A stretch of 11,959 bases of DNA from VFMC01 sp031400715 (GTDB lineage Bacteria; Actinomycetota; Acidimicrobiia; Acidimicrobiales; Ilumatobacteraceae), in NCBI GenBank assembly GCA_031400715.1, contig JANNQK010000137.1:1-11959 (forward strand), given 5' to 3'. Below, one piece after another: positions 1-6,960 of the stretch (within the stretch, counting starts at the first letter, position 1; the number at the start of each line of letters is the position of its first letter). The notes beneath the pieces were generated by a model. The model was not told the DNA's origin. It made no database searches and saw only the letters and a list, made by a program, of their open reading frames with translations. The position numbers were made by a program, and so were the translations under genes.

Positions 1-941
1 CCGTCGAGACCGCTCGCAACGATCGCGGTGTCGGCCGCCATCGCCTCCACCAGCACCACGCCGAACGACTCGCCGTGCAACGACGGTGCACAGAACACGG
101 TGGCGCCCTTGAGGCGAGCGATCTTGTCGGCATCGGTCACCCGACCGAGCCACTCGATACGACGGTCGTGGGCGTACTCACGTTGCAGGCGGGACGTGTC
201 GGGTCCGGTACCCGCCACCCAGAGCCGCACGTCGTCGGGGAGCTGTTGCATCGCGGCCAACAACACGTCGAGGCCCTTGCGCTCTTCGTGACGACCGAGG
301 AAGAAGATCGTCGGTCCATCGGTCGGGAGCGCCGCGGCGGAGGTGTACGCATCGAGTTCGACACCGTTGAAGAGCACCTCGTACTCGCCACCGATGTATC
401 GGTGCACCAGTTCCTCGGCGTCTTTCGACACGGCGACTCGGTGTGCCAGACGGTGGCTCGCCGCCAGCACCGGCCGGCGGAGGTACTTGTAGGCAGCGCT
501 CTCGCCCGCCGAATGAAAGGTGGCGATGATGGGCGCCGTGTGCAGCAGCGTGGCGGTCTGGGTGGGGCCGGGGATGAACGGTTCGTGCAGGTGCAGGACG
601 TCGAACTCCTCCTCGGTGAGCGCCCGGATCGTTCGGAGCTGGCACGACGGATCGGGCGCCAACGGCGCGATCGAACCGTTGACCGCATGGGGCAGGCTGT
701 TGCCGAGCGGCGTGACGAACGTCGCCGGCGGTGGACCGTCACAGGGTGCCAGCACCCGCACCTCGATGCCCATCCGACGCAGTTCTCGGCTCAGACCGAG
801 CACCTGTGCCTGCACGCCTCCGGGGATCGACAGGCTGTACGGACACACCATGCCGACTCGGAGCAGGCGCGCCGTGTCGGTCGCATCGGCCGACGCTGTC
901 TCGTCGGCCGACCCAGTGCCATCGCCGCCGGGTGCCTCCAT
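1..941 (-). CDS. pimA: PimA-like GT-B glycosyltransferase (phosphatidylinositol mannosyltransferase family), 3' end cut off by the window
   Basis: The visible 313 residues form most of a retaining GT4-family, GT-B fold glycosyltransferase. The acceptor-side domain carries VGMVCPYSLSIPGGVQ (about residues 29-44), nearly the signature of mycobacterial PimA, which transfers mannose from GDP-mannose to phosphatidylinositol at the inner face of the membrane. HLHEP follows at 117-121. The donor domain begins near LGRHEERKG (215-223) and holds the E-X7-E motif in HGESFGVVLVEAMAA (E291 and E299), which contacts the nucleotide-sugar. The C-terminus, probably 60-90 residues, lies outside the window. 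I chose the ATG at 941 because TACCGT sits exactly 6 nt upstream, as in a leaderless transcript. An in-frame ATG at 851 would give a start closer to mycobacterial PimA, and the first 25 residues look like a non-conserved, Ala/Asp/Gly-rich extension. Family placement is firm; true PimA orthology is inferred, since the usual pgsA neighbour is not visible. Confidence 0.9.
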   Translation of the reverse strand, partial: MEAPGGDGTGSADETASADATDTARLLRVGMVCPYSLSIPGGVQAQVLGLSRELRRMGIEVRVLAPCDGPPPATFVTPLGNSLPHAVNGSIAPLAPDPSCQLRTIRALTEEEFDVLHLHEPFIPGPTQTATLLHTAPIIATFHSAGESAAYKYLRRPVLAASHRLAHRVAVSKDAEELVHRYIGGEYEVLFNGVELDAYTSAAALPTDGPTIFFLGRHEERKGLDVLLAAMQQLPDDVRLWVAGTGPDTSRLQREYAHDRRIEWLGRVTDADKIARLKGATVFCAPSLHGESFGVVLVEAMAADTAIVASGLD

Positions 942-947
942 ACGGCC

Positions 948-953
948 ACGGTA
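948..953 (-). promoter_or_regulatory. Leaderless-type -10 element for the PimA-like gene
   Basis: TACCGT on the minus strand matches the actinobacterial -10 consensus TANNNT. It ends 6 nt before the ATG at 941, so transcription would begin at or next to the start codon. No clear Shine-Dalgarno sequence is present. No convincing -35 hexamer is visible. Confidence 0.55.
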
Positions 954-963
954 CCCGGCCGAG

Positions 964-969
964 TACGGT
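964..969 (+). promoter_or_regulatory. Leaderless-type -10 element for the LLM oxidoreductase gene
   Basis: TACGGT (TANNNT) ends 8 nt before the ATG at 978. It lies back to back with the -10 of the divergent glycosyltransferase gene, only 10 bp away. The surrounding sequence closely resembles the promoter at 8029-8053. Confidence 0.5.
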
Positions 970-977
970 GCTCGGTC

Positions 978-1877
978 ATGACTCGACTTCCCGCGCTCAG
1001 CGTGATCGGCACCCCGACCAAGCGGACGGCCCTGTTGGAAGTGGCCGCCGAGGCTGATCGACGCGGGTTCGCAGGCTTGGCCAGCCCGGGCATCAACGGG
1101 AACCTGGCGCTGTGTGGCTCGCTCGCCCACGTCACCCACACGATCCCGTTCTGGACGAGCATCCAACCGATCTACCACTCGCATCACGGCGAGGTGGCCA
1201 TCACCGCTGGACACATCGCCGAGGTGAGCAACGGTCGTTTCCGGCTGGGGCTCGGCGTCAGCCATGTGCCTGCGATGGACCGTCTCGGGATCCACACCGG
1301 CAAGCCGCTCGGCGACATGCGCACCTACGTCGCGGGCATCCGTTCGGCGTCGAGGGCGTCGGGCACGCTGCCACCGATCGTGCTCGCGACGCTGCGCGAC
1401 AAGATGCTCGATCTCGCGCTCGAGGTGGGCGACGGCGCGGTGTGGGCGAACGCCTCCCGGGCATACATGCCTGCACAGGTCGCCCGGGTACCCGAAGCAC
1501 GGCGATCGACGTTCTCGCTCGCGAACATGGTGCCCACCGTGATCGACGCCGACCGCGACGCTGCTCGGGCGATCCACCGCCGCACGCTCGGCGGTTACAT
1601 CGTGCTCCCCAACTACCGGAACTACTGGAAGCAGGCCGGTTATCAGGCGGAGATGGAGGCGATCGAGGCCGCACTCGCCGTGGGCGACCGCGACGCACTG
1701 CCCTCGCTGATGACCGATCGATGGATCGACGACTGCACCATCTCGGGATCACCCGTCGAGGTGCGCGACCAGTTCGAGGCGTGGTTCGACACCGGGGTGC
1801 TACCCATCGCAGTGATGTCGAGCACGAGCGGCGGACAACTCCACGCGATCGGTCAGTTGTTCGAGCTGTTCAGCTGA
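978..1877 (+). CDS. LLM-class (luciferase-like) flavin- or F420-dependent oxidoreductase
   Basis: A 299-residue TIM-barrel protein of the bacterial luciferase-like superfamily. The diagnostic block is EVSNGRFRLGLGVSH (about residues 82-96), the cofactor-binding strand-loop of LLM enzymes. Upstream, AAEADRRGFAGL (23-34) and a HHGEVAITAGHIAEVS segment match the usual first half of the barrel. The length is near normal for the family. In actinobacteria such proteins commonly use reduced F420 or FMN to reduce or oxygenate small molecules; the substrate cannot be read from the sequence. The reading frame stays open well upstream, but domain content and a -10 element 8 nt before it fix the start at the ATG at 978. 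The gene is divergent from the glycosyltransferase. Its last 8 bp overlap the 3' end of the oppositely oriented dioxygenase gene, with no recognisable terminator between them. Confidence 0.9.
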   Translation: MTRLPALSVIGTPTKRTALLEVAAEADRRGFAGLASPGINGNLALCGSLAHVTHTIPFWTSIQPIYHSHHGEVAITAGHIAEVSNGRFRLGLGVSHVPAMDRLGIHTGKPLGDMRTYVAGIRSASRASGTLPPIVLATLRDKMLDLALEVGDGAVWANASRAYMPAQVARVPEARRSTFSLANMVPTVIDADRDAARAIHRRTLGGYIVLPNYRNYWKQAGYQAEMEAIEAALAVGDRDALPSLMTDRWIDDCTISGSPVEVRDQFEAWFDTGVLPIAVMSSTSGGQLHAIGQLFELFS

Positions 1878-2781
1878 CCTGCGACGAGTTCGCGTCCTGG
1901 CCGCTTCCGATGGCCTCGGGCCACGGCTCGCCGGGCAGCGGGCGAAGGAAGCAGTGGCTCGGCGGTGTGCTCACGCCCTTCCACGCATAGGGGTCGTGGC
2001 CGATCGGCACCACGGCGCGGTTGTCGAGGGTGGCCACCGACAAGCCGGGGACCTGTGCAGCCATGGTCCACGGCAGCAGCGACCAGCCGTTCAAGTAGTG
2101 GTTCACGAGGGCACGCCGGAAGCCAGTCGTACGGTTCTTCGACGACCGGTGCAGCAGGTAGCCGTTGAAGAACACCACCGACCCTGCCGCGACCTCGACC
2201 GGGATGCCGGCGGCATCGTCGAAGCCGTAGGCCTGATCGGAGCTGTCGTACTCGTCGGGCCGGTCGTGCGCGCGAGTGGGGTACATGTACCCGTCGCGAT
2301 GCGAGCCGGGCACCACCCAGAGGCACCCGTTGTCGACCGTCGCATCGTCGATCGCGATCCACGCACCGACGAGCGATCGATCGCGCGTCGGGATGTACCG
2401 CTCGTCCTGGTGCCATGCCTGACCGGGCATCTCGGGCCCCTTGACGAACAGCATCGACTGACAGCACTTGATCGATCCATCCCAGTGCGGCAGGTGCGCC
2501 CCGGCGATCTGCGACACCACCGACGTCACCCCCTCGTGCTGCACCATCTCCATCGCGACCGGGCTCACCCAGTGAGGGAAGTGCACGGCCAGCAGATGGT
2601 GCGTGGCCTCATCGTCATCGGCCCCGGCGGGCAGCGTCGGCGGATTCACGACCGGGTACTCGCCGCGGGCGAAGCGGGCGGTGTCGGCGATCACTGCCGC
2701 CCGATCCTCGTCGCTCACCAGATCGGGAACGACCAGGAAGCCGTGTTCGACGAACTGTGCTCCCCATGACGTCTGGTCCAT
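1870..2781 (-). CDS. Phytanoyl-CoA dioxygenase (PhyH)-family Fe(II)/2-oxoglutarate-dependent oxygenase
   Basis: A 303-residue protein with the jelly-roll PhyH pattern. The iron-binding facial triad is visible as H124 and D126 in WHQDERYIPTRD, with the distal histidine most likely H211 in FFNGYLLHRSSKN. Arg222 or Arg223 is the likely 2-oxoglutarate carboxylate ligand. The segment WIAIDDATVDNGCLWVVPGSH (141-161) is typical of the family, whose members hydroxylate or otherwise oxidise aliphatic or natural-product substrates using O2 and 2-oxoglutarate. An upstream in-frame start at 2841 would overlap the preceding SDR gene by 55 bp and adds a Cys/Arg-rich, non-conserved stretch. The ATG at 2781 leaves a 5-nt gap after the SDR stop codon and is preferred. 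Ribosome-binding sequence before it is weak, suggesting translational coupling. Substrate unknown; it probably works with the adjacent dehydrogenase. Confidence 0.9.
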   Translation of the reverse strand: MDQTSWGAQFVEHGFLVVPDLVSDEDRAAVIADTARFARGEYPVVNPPTLPAGADDDEATHHLLAVHFPHWVSPVAMEMVQHEGVTSVVSQIAGAHLPHWDGSIKCCQSMLFVKGPEMPGQAWHQDERYIPTRDRSLVGAWIAIDDATVDNGCLWVVPGSHRDGYMYPTRAHDRPDEYDSSDQAYGFDDAAGIPVEVAAGSVVFFNGYLLHRSSKNRTTGFRRALVNHYLNGWSLLPWTMAAQVPGLSVATLDNRAVVPIGHDPYAWKGVSTPPSHCFLRPLPGEPWPEAIGSGQDANSSQVS

Positions 2782-2786
2782 GGTGC

Positions 2787-3803
2787 TCAGCGTGGCACGG
2801 GCCGCGGGTCGATGCCAGCACGGGCGACACACCACTCCCACAACGACTGGCGACGCTCGGCTGTGTCGCTACGCGTGGTGGTGGGCAGCCGATGAATGCT
2901 GCGCCGTCGCCGATCGAGCCAGAACGAACCGCTCCTCGCCAGGGCCTCGCCTGGATCGGTGGCGAGCCAGACGAGGGTGTCGACACCCTGTTCGACGGTG
3001 CGCAGGAGCGGGCCGACGATGGTTCTGAACGCGGGCAGCGATTCGGCCACACCTGGTGTGTCGGCCCAACCCGGATGCATCGCTTGGAACACGATGCCGC
3101 TTCCCGCGAAGCGCTCGGCCCACATCTCGTTCAGCGTCACTTGCGCCCGCTTGGCTCGGGCGTACTGCTCGGCCCCGCGGTAGCTGGAGGCATCCATCTC
3201 CAAAGCCTCGACCTCGAGCTTCGACGCGTACATGCCGCCCGACGACATCGTGATCACCCGCGAGGGGCCGCCTCCCCCCGCCGCTGGCAGCCGGAGCGCC
3301 GGAAGCAACAGCGCGGTCAACAGGAACGGGCCAACGACCTGGCTCGCCACGGTGGCCTCCGTGCCGTCAGCGGTGACCCTGCGTTCGTTCGAGAGGGCTC
3401 CTGCGTTGTGGACCAGCACGTCGATCGCCGGGTGGCGAGCCAGCAGCCGTTCGGCCATCGATCGGACCGCGTCGAGATCTCCCATGTCGGCGACCTCGTG
3501 CTCGATCGAACCGTGGCCCGTGGCCGCCAGATCGGCCGCGACCGCCGCAGTGCGCTTCGAGTCACGACCCGTGATCACCACGGTGGCACCGAGATCCGCG
3601 AAGGCCTCGGCTGCAGCACGCCCGAGCCCCGACGTCGCGCCCGTTACCACGACCACCTTGCCGACGAGCGCCTCCGGTGTCGGTGGGGTCCACCCGTCGA
3701 CGCGCGACCGCACGTCGTGACCGAGTCGCGTGAAGCTCGTGACCACCGGAGCCTCGAGCGCGATGTCGATCGCCCTGCGCAACATGTCGCCGACGGTCGT
3801 CAT
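2787..3803 (-). CDS. Short-chain dehydrogenase/reductase (SDR), DHRS12-like
   Basis: A 338-residue classical SDR with an N-terminal extension of about 48 residues before the Rossmann fold. The cofactor motif TGATSGLG lies at 54-61. HNAG (132-135) replaces the usual NNAG. The catalytic serine is in ITMSSGG (185-190) and the active-site pair is Y214 and K218 in QYARAKR, followed by HPGWADTPG (243-251). Extension, SSGG and HPGW motifs resemble the DHRS12-type subgroup, which acts on lipid-like carbonyls or alcohols with NAD(P)H; the substrate is not deducible here. The C-terminus is Arg-rich. The ATG at 3803 is used; a GTG at 3809, two codons upstream, is an alternative with a slightly better GAG-like leader. 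The dioxygenase gene follows 5 nt after the stop, forming a two-gene operon. Tandem repeats at 3837-3892 lie just upstream. Confidence 0.91.
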   Translation of the reverse strand: MTTVGDMLRRAIDIALEAPVVTSFTRLGHDVRSRVDGWTPPTPEALVGKVVVVTGATSGLGRAAAEAFADLGATVVITGRDSKRTAAVAADLAATGHGSIEHEVADMGDLDAVRSMAERLLARHPAIDVLVHNAGALSNERRVTADGTEATVASQVVGPFLLTALLLPALRLPAAGGGGPSRVITMSSGGMYASKLEVEALEMDASSYRGAEQYARAKRAQVTLNEMWAERFAGSGIVFQAMHPGWADTPGVAESLPAFRTIVGPLLRTVEQGVDTLVWLATDPGEALARSGSFWLDRRRRSIHRLPTTTRSDTAERRQSLWEWCVARAGIDPRPVPR

Positions 3804-3836
3804 CGCCACACCATCTCGTCAGTCTGCCACCTCTCA

Positions 3837-3868
3837 GTTTGTGATCTCGTCGGTTTGTGATCTCGACG
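3837..3868. repeat. Two tandem 16-bp repeats upstream of the SDR-dioxygenase pair
   Basis: On the plus strand the units are GTTTGTGATCTCGTCG (3837-3852) and GTTTGTGATCTCGACG (3853-3868), with 15 of 16 bases identical. A shorter third copy of the core ATCTCGTC occurs at 3813-3820. The cores are offset by 31 and 16 bp. They sit in the 79-85 bp gap between the zinc-ribbon methyltransferase gene and the SDR gene, 28-65 nt upstream of the SDR start. This is a natural position for activator or repressor sites, but no regulator is identified. Confidence 0.6.
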
Positions 3869-3892
3869 GTCGGTCATCCCTCCGTCGGTCAT
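3869..3892. repeat. Pair of 9-bp direct repeats with a small inverted repeat
   Basis: GTCGGTCAT occurs at 3869-3877 and 3884-3892, a 15-bp period, directly next to the 16-bp tandem units. CGACGG (3864-3869) and CCGTCG (3882-3887) can pair as a 6-bp stem with a 12-nt loop. The second copy overlaps the stop codon of the methyltransferase gene. There is no T-tract, so a terminator is unlikely. Confidence 0.45.
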
Positions 3893-4818
3893 GGCGCTCG
3901 CCGGGCCACCTCGGCCCGGCGGGCAACCAGCACTGCGAACGTGCTCGGAGGTCTGCGTCGGTGCAACCTCGCCGACCACGGCCGCCACGCCCATCTCCAC
4001 CCGTACCAGGTGCGATGACGGTGCCAGAGCACGTGCAGGTCGCGTTCCAGTGAGGCCATCATCGACGGCGTGAGGTACTCGATCGATGCGATGGAGTCGG
4101 ACCTCGTACCGAAGCGCTGCTGGAAGGCCGCGTGCCGCTCGGCCACCATCGCCCGGCCTGCTGAGTCGGTGGCGTAGATGGGCGTCTCCATCACCACGAT
4201 CCGCCCATCGGGCGCCAGCACACGAAGCGCTTCGGTCAGGGTGCGCAGGTAGTCGGAGGAGTAGTGCAGAGAGGCATTGAAGACCACCACGTCGGCCACA
4301 CCGTCGGCGAAGGGCAGTGCGTCCATCTCGGCCTGGTAGCGGGGCAGTTCCCGTTCGAAGTGCCTCGCCGCGCCGAGACCGTCCTCGTCATCGACGGTGA
4401 GGTCGATCGCGTGAGGCTGGTGACCCATCTCGGCGAGCCGGTTCGACAGCCACCCGACGCCGGCGCCCACGTCGAGCACCACCAACGACCGGCCTCCGAC
4501 GACCGCCGGAGCGACCACCTCGTCGCGCACCGTGGCCCAGGTGCGGCAACGGATCCGCCACTGCCACTCGATCGGCCCGCCGACCGTCGGTTCCGGCAGA
4601 CGGCGGAAGTACTCGGGATCTGCGCTGGCTCGCCCTTCGGCTTTGCGCACCGAGGTGTAGTCGGCGAGGAACGTCGCGAAGTACGCCGCCCGGGCAGCGG
4701 GGAGCAGACGGCTGATGCCGTCGACCGTGGGGTACTCCTCGCTGCACCGGGCGCAGGTCGACCCGCCGACGCGTGGTCGCAGCGCGCCATGACAGACCGG
4801 ACACTCCGGGTCGATCAT
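3889..4818 (-). CDS. Class I SAM-dependent methyltransferase with N-terminal zinc ribbon
   Basis: A 309-residue protein in two parts. The N-terminus is a Trm112-like zinc ribbon: C6 and C9 in CPVC, then C22 and C25 in CARC, followed by YPTVDGISRLLP, a pattern frequently fused to Methyltransf_11 enzymes. The C-terminal part is a Rossmann methyltransferase: motif I VVLDVGAGVGWL (113-124), acidic ribose ligand region HAIDLT (136-141), then MDALPFADGVADVVVFNASLHY (165-186) as motifs III-IV. The end is strongly Arg/Trp-rich (residues 262-309). The start is the ATG at 4818, which overlaps the stop codon of the upstream methyltransferase as ATGA and so suggests translational coupling. The open frame continues far upstream, but that extension is the shadow of the neighbouring gene. 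It is the last gene of the HPrK-like/radical SAM operon. Substrate unknown; fusions of this type are common in glycan and specialised-metabolite clusters. Confidence 0.92.
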   Translation of the reverse strand: MIDPECPVCHGALRPRVGGSTCARCSEEYPTVDGISRLLPAARAAYFATFLADYTSVRKAEGRASADPEYFRRLPEPTVGGPIEWQWRIRCRTWATVRDEVVAPAVVGGRSLVVLDVGAGVGWLSNRLAEMGHQPHAIDLTVDDEDGLGAARHFERELPRYQAEMDALPFADGVADVVVFNASLHYSSDYLRTLTEALRVLAPDGRIVVMETPIYATDSAGRAMVAERHAAFQQRFGTRSDSIASIEYLTPSMMASLERDLHVLWHRHRTWYGWRWAWRPWSARLHRRRPPSTFAVLVARRAEVARRAP

Positions 4819-5567
4819 CGTCGTACGAGTTCGAGCACGTAGTGGTCGGCGAGACGAACCGCGACCGGCCACGATTCGATGCGGCGCTCCCACTGGTCGA
4901 GCCGTCTCAGCACGCGGGGGTGGCGCCGCATCACGGGCTCCACGTACGACGGTGGAACCAACGCTCCCACCGCGTAGCTGCCGCGCGCTTCGAACCACGG
5001 AGCGAACGTCCGCGTCGTGGCCCCCACCGAGGGATAGCGAATCGTCAGGCCACGCCACTGCGTCGTCGAGCGCAGTCTGCGAAACGCCTTGGCGGGCCGG
5101 CCGTGGAGGAGGTACCACCCCCACTCCCATGGCACCACCGGCCCCATCACGCACAGCACCACCACACCACCCGGCCGCACCGCGGCGGCCAGCCCGGACG
5201 CCACTTCCGCCAGGTCGTCGACGCAGTTCAGGCCGCCGAAGTTCGACAGGACTCCGTCGAACGGGCCGAGTGGCCCGGCGAACTCACGGATGTCCTCGGC
5301 ACGGCACACGCGAGCGTCGATGCCTCGGGCGACGGCGACATCGATCATGCCCGGCGCAGCATCGGTGGCGATCACGTGCACGCCCCGAGCTTCGAGCCAT
5401 GCCGCATCCACGCCCGTGCCACAGTTCAGCTCGAGCACGCGGTCTCCCTCCGAGAACACCTGACCGAGACGCGCCCACACGGCCGACCGCATCACCGCAC
5501 CGATGGAGGTGTCGGTGAAGGTGTCGTCGTACGATCCTGCGATCGCGCTGAACGCGTCGACCTCCAA
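4815..5567 (-). CDS. Class I SAM-dependent methyltransferase (Methyltransf_11/25 type)
   Basis: A 250-residue methyltransferase. AFSAIAGSYDDTF (5-17) is the usual N-terminal helix; motif I is VLELNCGTGVDA (44-55), with Cys49 in the glycine loop; D69 in VIATDAAPGM is the ribose-binding acid; the motif IV region is FDGVLSNFGGLNCVDD (103-118). The C-terminal third (VPWEWGWYLLHGRPAK onward) resembles enzymes acting on large amphipathic substrates, but the substrate cannot be named. The start is TTG at 5567: the radical SAM gene stops one nucleotide before it and a GAGG sequence lies 5 nt upstream, so this rare start is well supported. Its stop overlaps the next methyltransferase start by 4 bp. 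Two successive methyltransferases behind a B12-dependent radical SAM enzyme suggest several methylations of one scaffold. Confidence 0.92.
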   Translation of the reverse strand: MEVDAFSAIAGSYDDTFTDTSIGAVMRSAVWARLGQVFSEGDRVLELNCGTGVDAAWLEARGVHVIATDAAPGMIDVAVARGIDARVCRAEDIREFAGPLGPFDGVLSNFGGLNCVDDLAEVASGLAAAVRPGGVVVLCVMGPVVPWEWGWYLLHGRPAKAFRRLRSTTQWRGLTIRYPSVGATTRTFAPWFEARGSYAVGALVPPSYVEPVMRRHPRVLRRLDQWERRIESWPVAVRLADHYVLELVRR

Positions 5568-5568
5568 G

Positions 5569-6960
5569 TCAGACCTCGACCTCGTCGGCGGTCGCCAGCA
5601 ATCCCAGCCGAGCCGTCTCGGCGACCGCTCCCTTGGCGGCGGCGCCGACAGGGTCGCTGTCGCGTAGGCGGTGCGCGTCGACGGCGTTGAAGAGCCACTC
5701 GTCGGCGTACTTGTAGTAGCGGCGCGAGTGGCGCCCGAGGATCGTGTGGTCGCGGTCGGACACCTGGTTCCAGTCGCCGTTCAGGACGATCTTGTGCTTC
5801 ACCTTCTCGAAGAAGCCGGTGTTCTTGATCGGGTAAGCGACCGTGGTGAAGAAGACGTCGGGGTCGGCGATCTTCACGTGCTCGACGGTCTGGGCGATGT
5901 CGTCGTACTCCTCACCGTCGTAGCCCCACATGAGGAACATCCCGACCTCGATGCCGTGCTGCTTGGCGAGCTTCGTGGCGAGTTGCACCTCTTCGACCTT
6001 CACCCCGCGTTGCATCGCATCGAGGATCCGCTGACTGCCGCTCTCGGAACCGATCCAGATGCGATAGCAGCCCAGGTCGGCGAGCGCCTTGGCCACCTCT
6101 TCCTTCTTCATCCGGTCGGCCCGGGTGATCGTCTCGAACGGGATCTTCAGGCCGCGCCGGCGCATCTCGGCTTCGTACTCGAACAGCCACTTGTGGCTGA
6201 TCGTGAACACGTCGTCGGCGTACCACACCTGTTCCGGGCCGTATCGCTCGACGATGTGCTCCACCTCGGCCGCGCAGTCGATCGGGTTGCGACGGCGGTG
6301 TGAGAAACCGAACACGGCGTGGCTGCACCAGTTGCACTTGTACGGACATCCCCGGGCGGTGATCAGGTTCACCGACCCCATGCCGTGATGGGTGCGCCAC
6401 ACGTCGACGTAGGCAGGGATGTCGATCGCCTCACGATCGGGCCACGGGATGCTGTCGATGTCGGCGATCTTGTCGCGGCTGTCGTTGTGCACCACGCGCC
6501 CGTCCTCGTCGCGGAAGACCGTGCCGGCCACCCCGTGCAGACGATGCTTGCCCTTGTCGCGTAGCACGGTGATCAGTTCGGCCGTCGTGGCCTCGCCCTC
6601 CCCCACCACCACCACGTCGGCACCGCGCTCCAGGTAGTCGTCGGGATAGTTGGCGCTCTCGGGTCCACCCAGCACGACGGTCCATCCGTAGCGGTGAGCT
6701 TCCTCAGCGACCCAGATCGCATTCGTCCGGGTCATCAGGTTCGTGTAGATGCCGACCACGCCTCCGGGGGTCGCGGCCAGGCGCGCGGTCATCTCCGGGC
6801 GCGACGAGAAGGTGGTGTCGAACACCTCGACGTCGAAGCCATCCCGCTTCAGGTACGCGCTGAGGTACAACAGGCCGAGCGGCGGGTAGGGCTTCATGAT
6901 CTCGCGCTCTTTGGGGTCGTCCCACAGGAAGTACCCGTGTGTCAGCAGGATGTCGGCCAT
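5569..6960 (-). CDS. B12-binding-domain radical SAM protein (BchE/HpnP-like superfamily)
   Basis: A 463-residue protein. The N-terminal cobalamin-type Rossmann domain covers about residues 1-170, with YPPLGLLYLSAYL (25-37), TVVLGGPESA (94-103) and VVVVGEGE (116-123). The classic D-x-H-x-x-G base-off motif is not seen, as in many BchE-like members. The radical SAM core begins at ARGCPYKCNWCSHA: C205, C209 and C212 form the CX3CX2C site for a 4Fe-4S cluster. WIGSESGSQRILDAM (302-316) is the conserved strand-5/6 segment. Such enzymes use SAM and often methylcobalamin for methylation or cyclisation at unactivated carbons. The start ATG at 6960 has a strong GGAGG 4 nt upstream and overlaps the preceding kinase gene by 19 bp. 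The open frame reaches further upstream only as a shadow of that gene. Product unknown; a carbon methylase or ring-forming enzyme is the best inference. Confidence 0.94.
   Translation of the reverse strand: MADILLTHGYFLWDDPKEREIMKPYPPLGLLYLSAYLKRDGFDVEVFDTTFSSRPEMTARLAATPGGVVGIYTNLMTRTNAIWVAEEAHRYGWTVVLGGPESANYPDDYLERGADVVVVGEGEATTAELITVLRDKGKHRLHGVAGTVFRDEDGRVVHNDSRDKIADIDSIPWPDREAIDIPAYVDVWRTHHGMGSVNLITARGCPYKCNWCSHAVFGFSHRRRNPIDCAAEVEHIVERYGPEQVWYADDVFTISHKWLFEYEAEMRRRGLKIPFETITRADRMKKEEVAKALADLGCYRIWIGSESGSQRILDAMQRGVKVEEVQLATKLAKQHGIEVGMFLMWGYDGEEYDDIAQTVEHVKIADPDVFFTTVAYPIKNTGFFEKVKHKIVLNGDWNQVSDRDHTILGRHSRRYYKYADEWLFNAVDAHRLRDSDPVGAAAKGAVAETARLGLLATADEVEV

Noticed and set aside
75..977. 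Long upstream extension of the LLM oxidoreductase on the plus strand
   Set aside because: It is antisense to the PimA-like coding sequence, which carries clear family motifs. The LLM homology begins right after the ATG at 978.
3864..3887. Rho-independent terminator after the methyltransferase operon
   Set aside because: The 6-bp stem has a 12-nt loop and no T-tract on either strand. The bases are better explained as part of the direct repeats.
4819..5154. N-terminal extension of the zinc-ribbon methyltransferase
   Set aside because: The extension is the out-of-frame reading of the upstream methyltransferase gene. The ATGA overlap and the conserved CPVC start at 4818 explain the gene fully.
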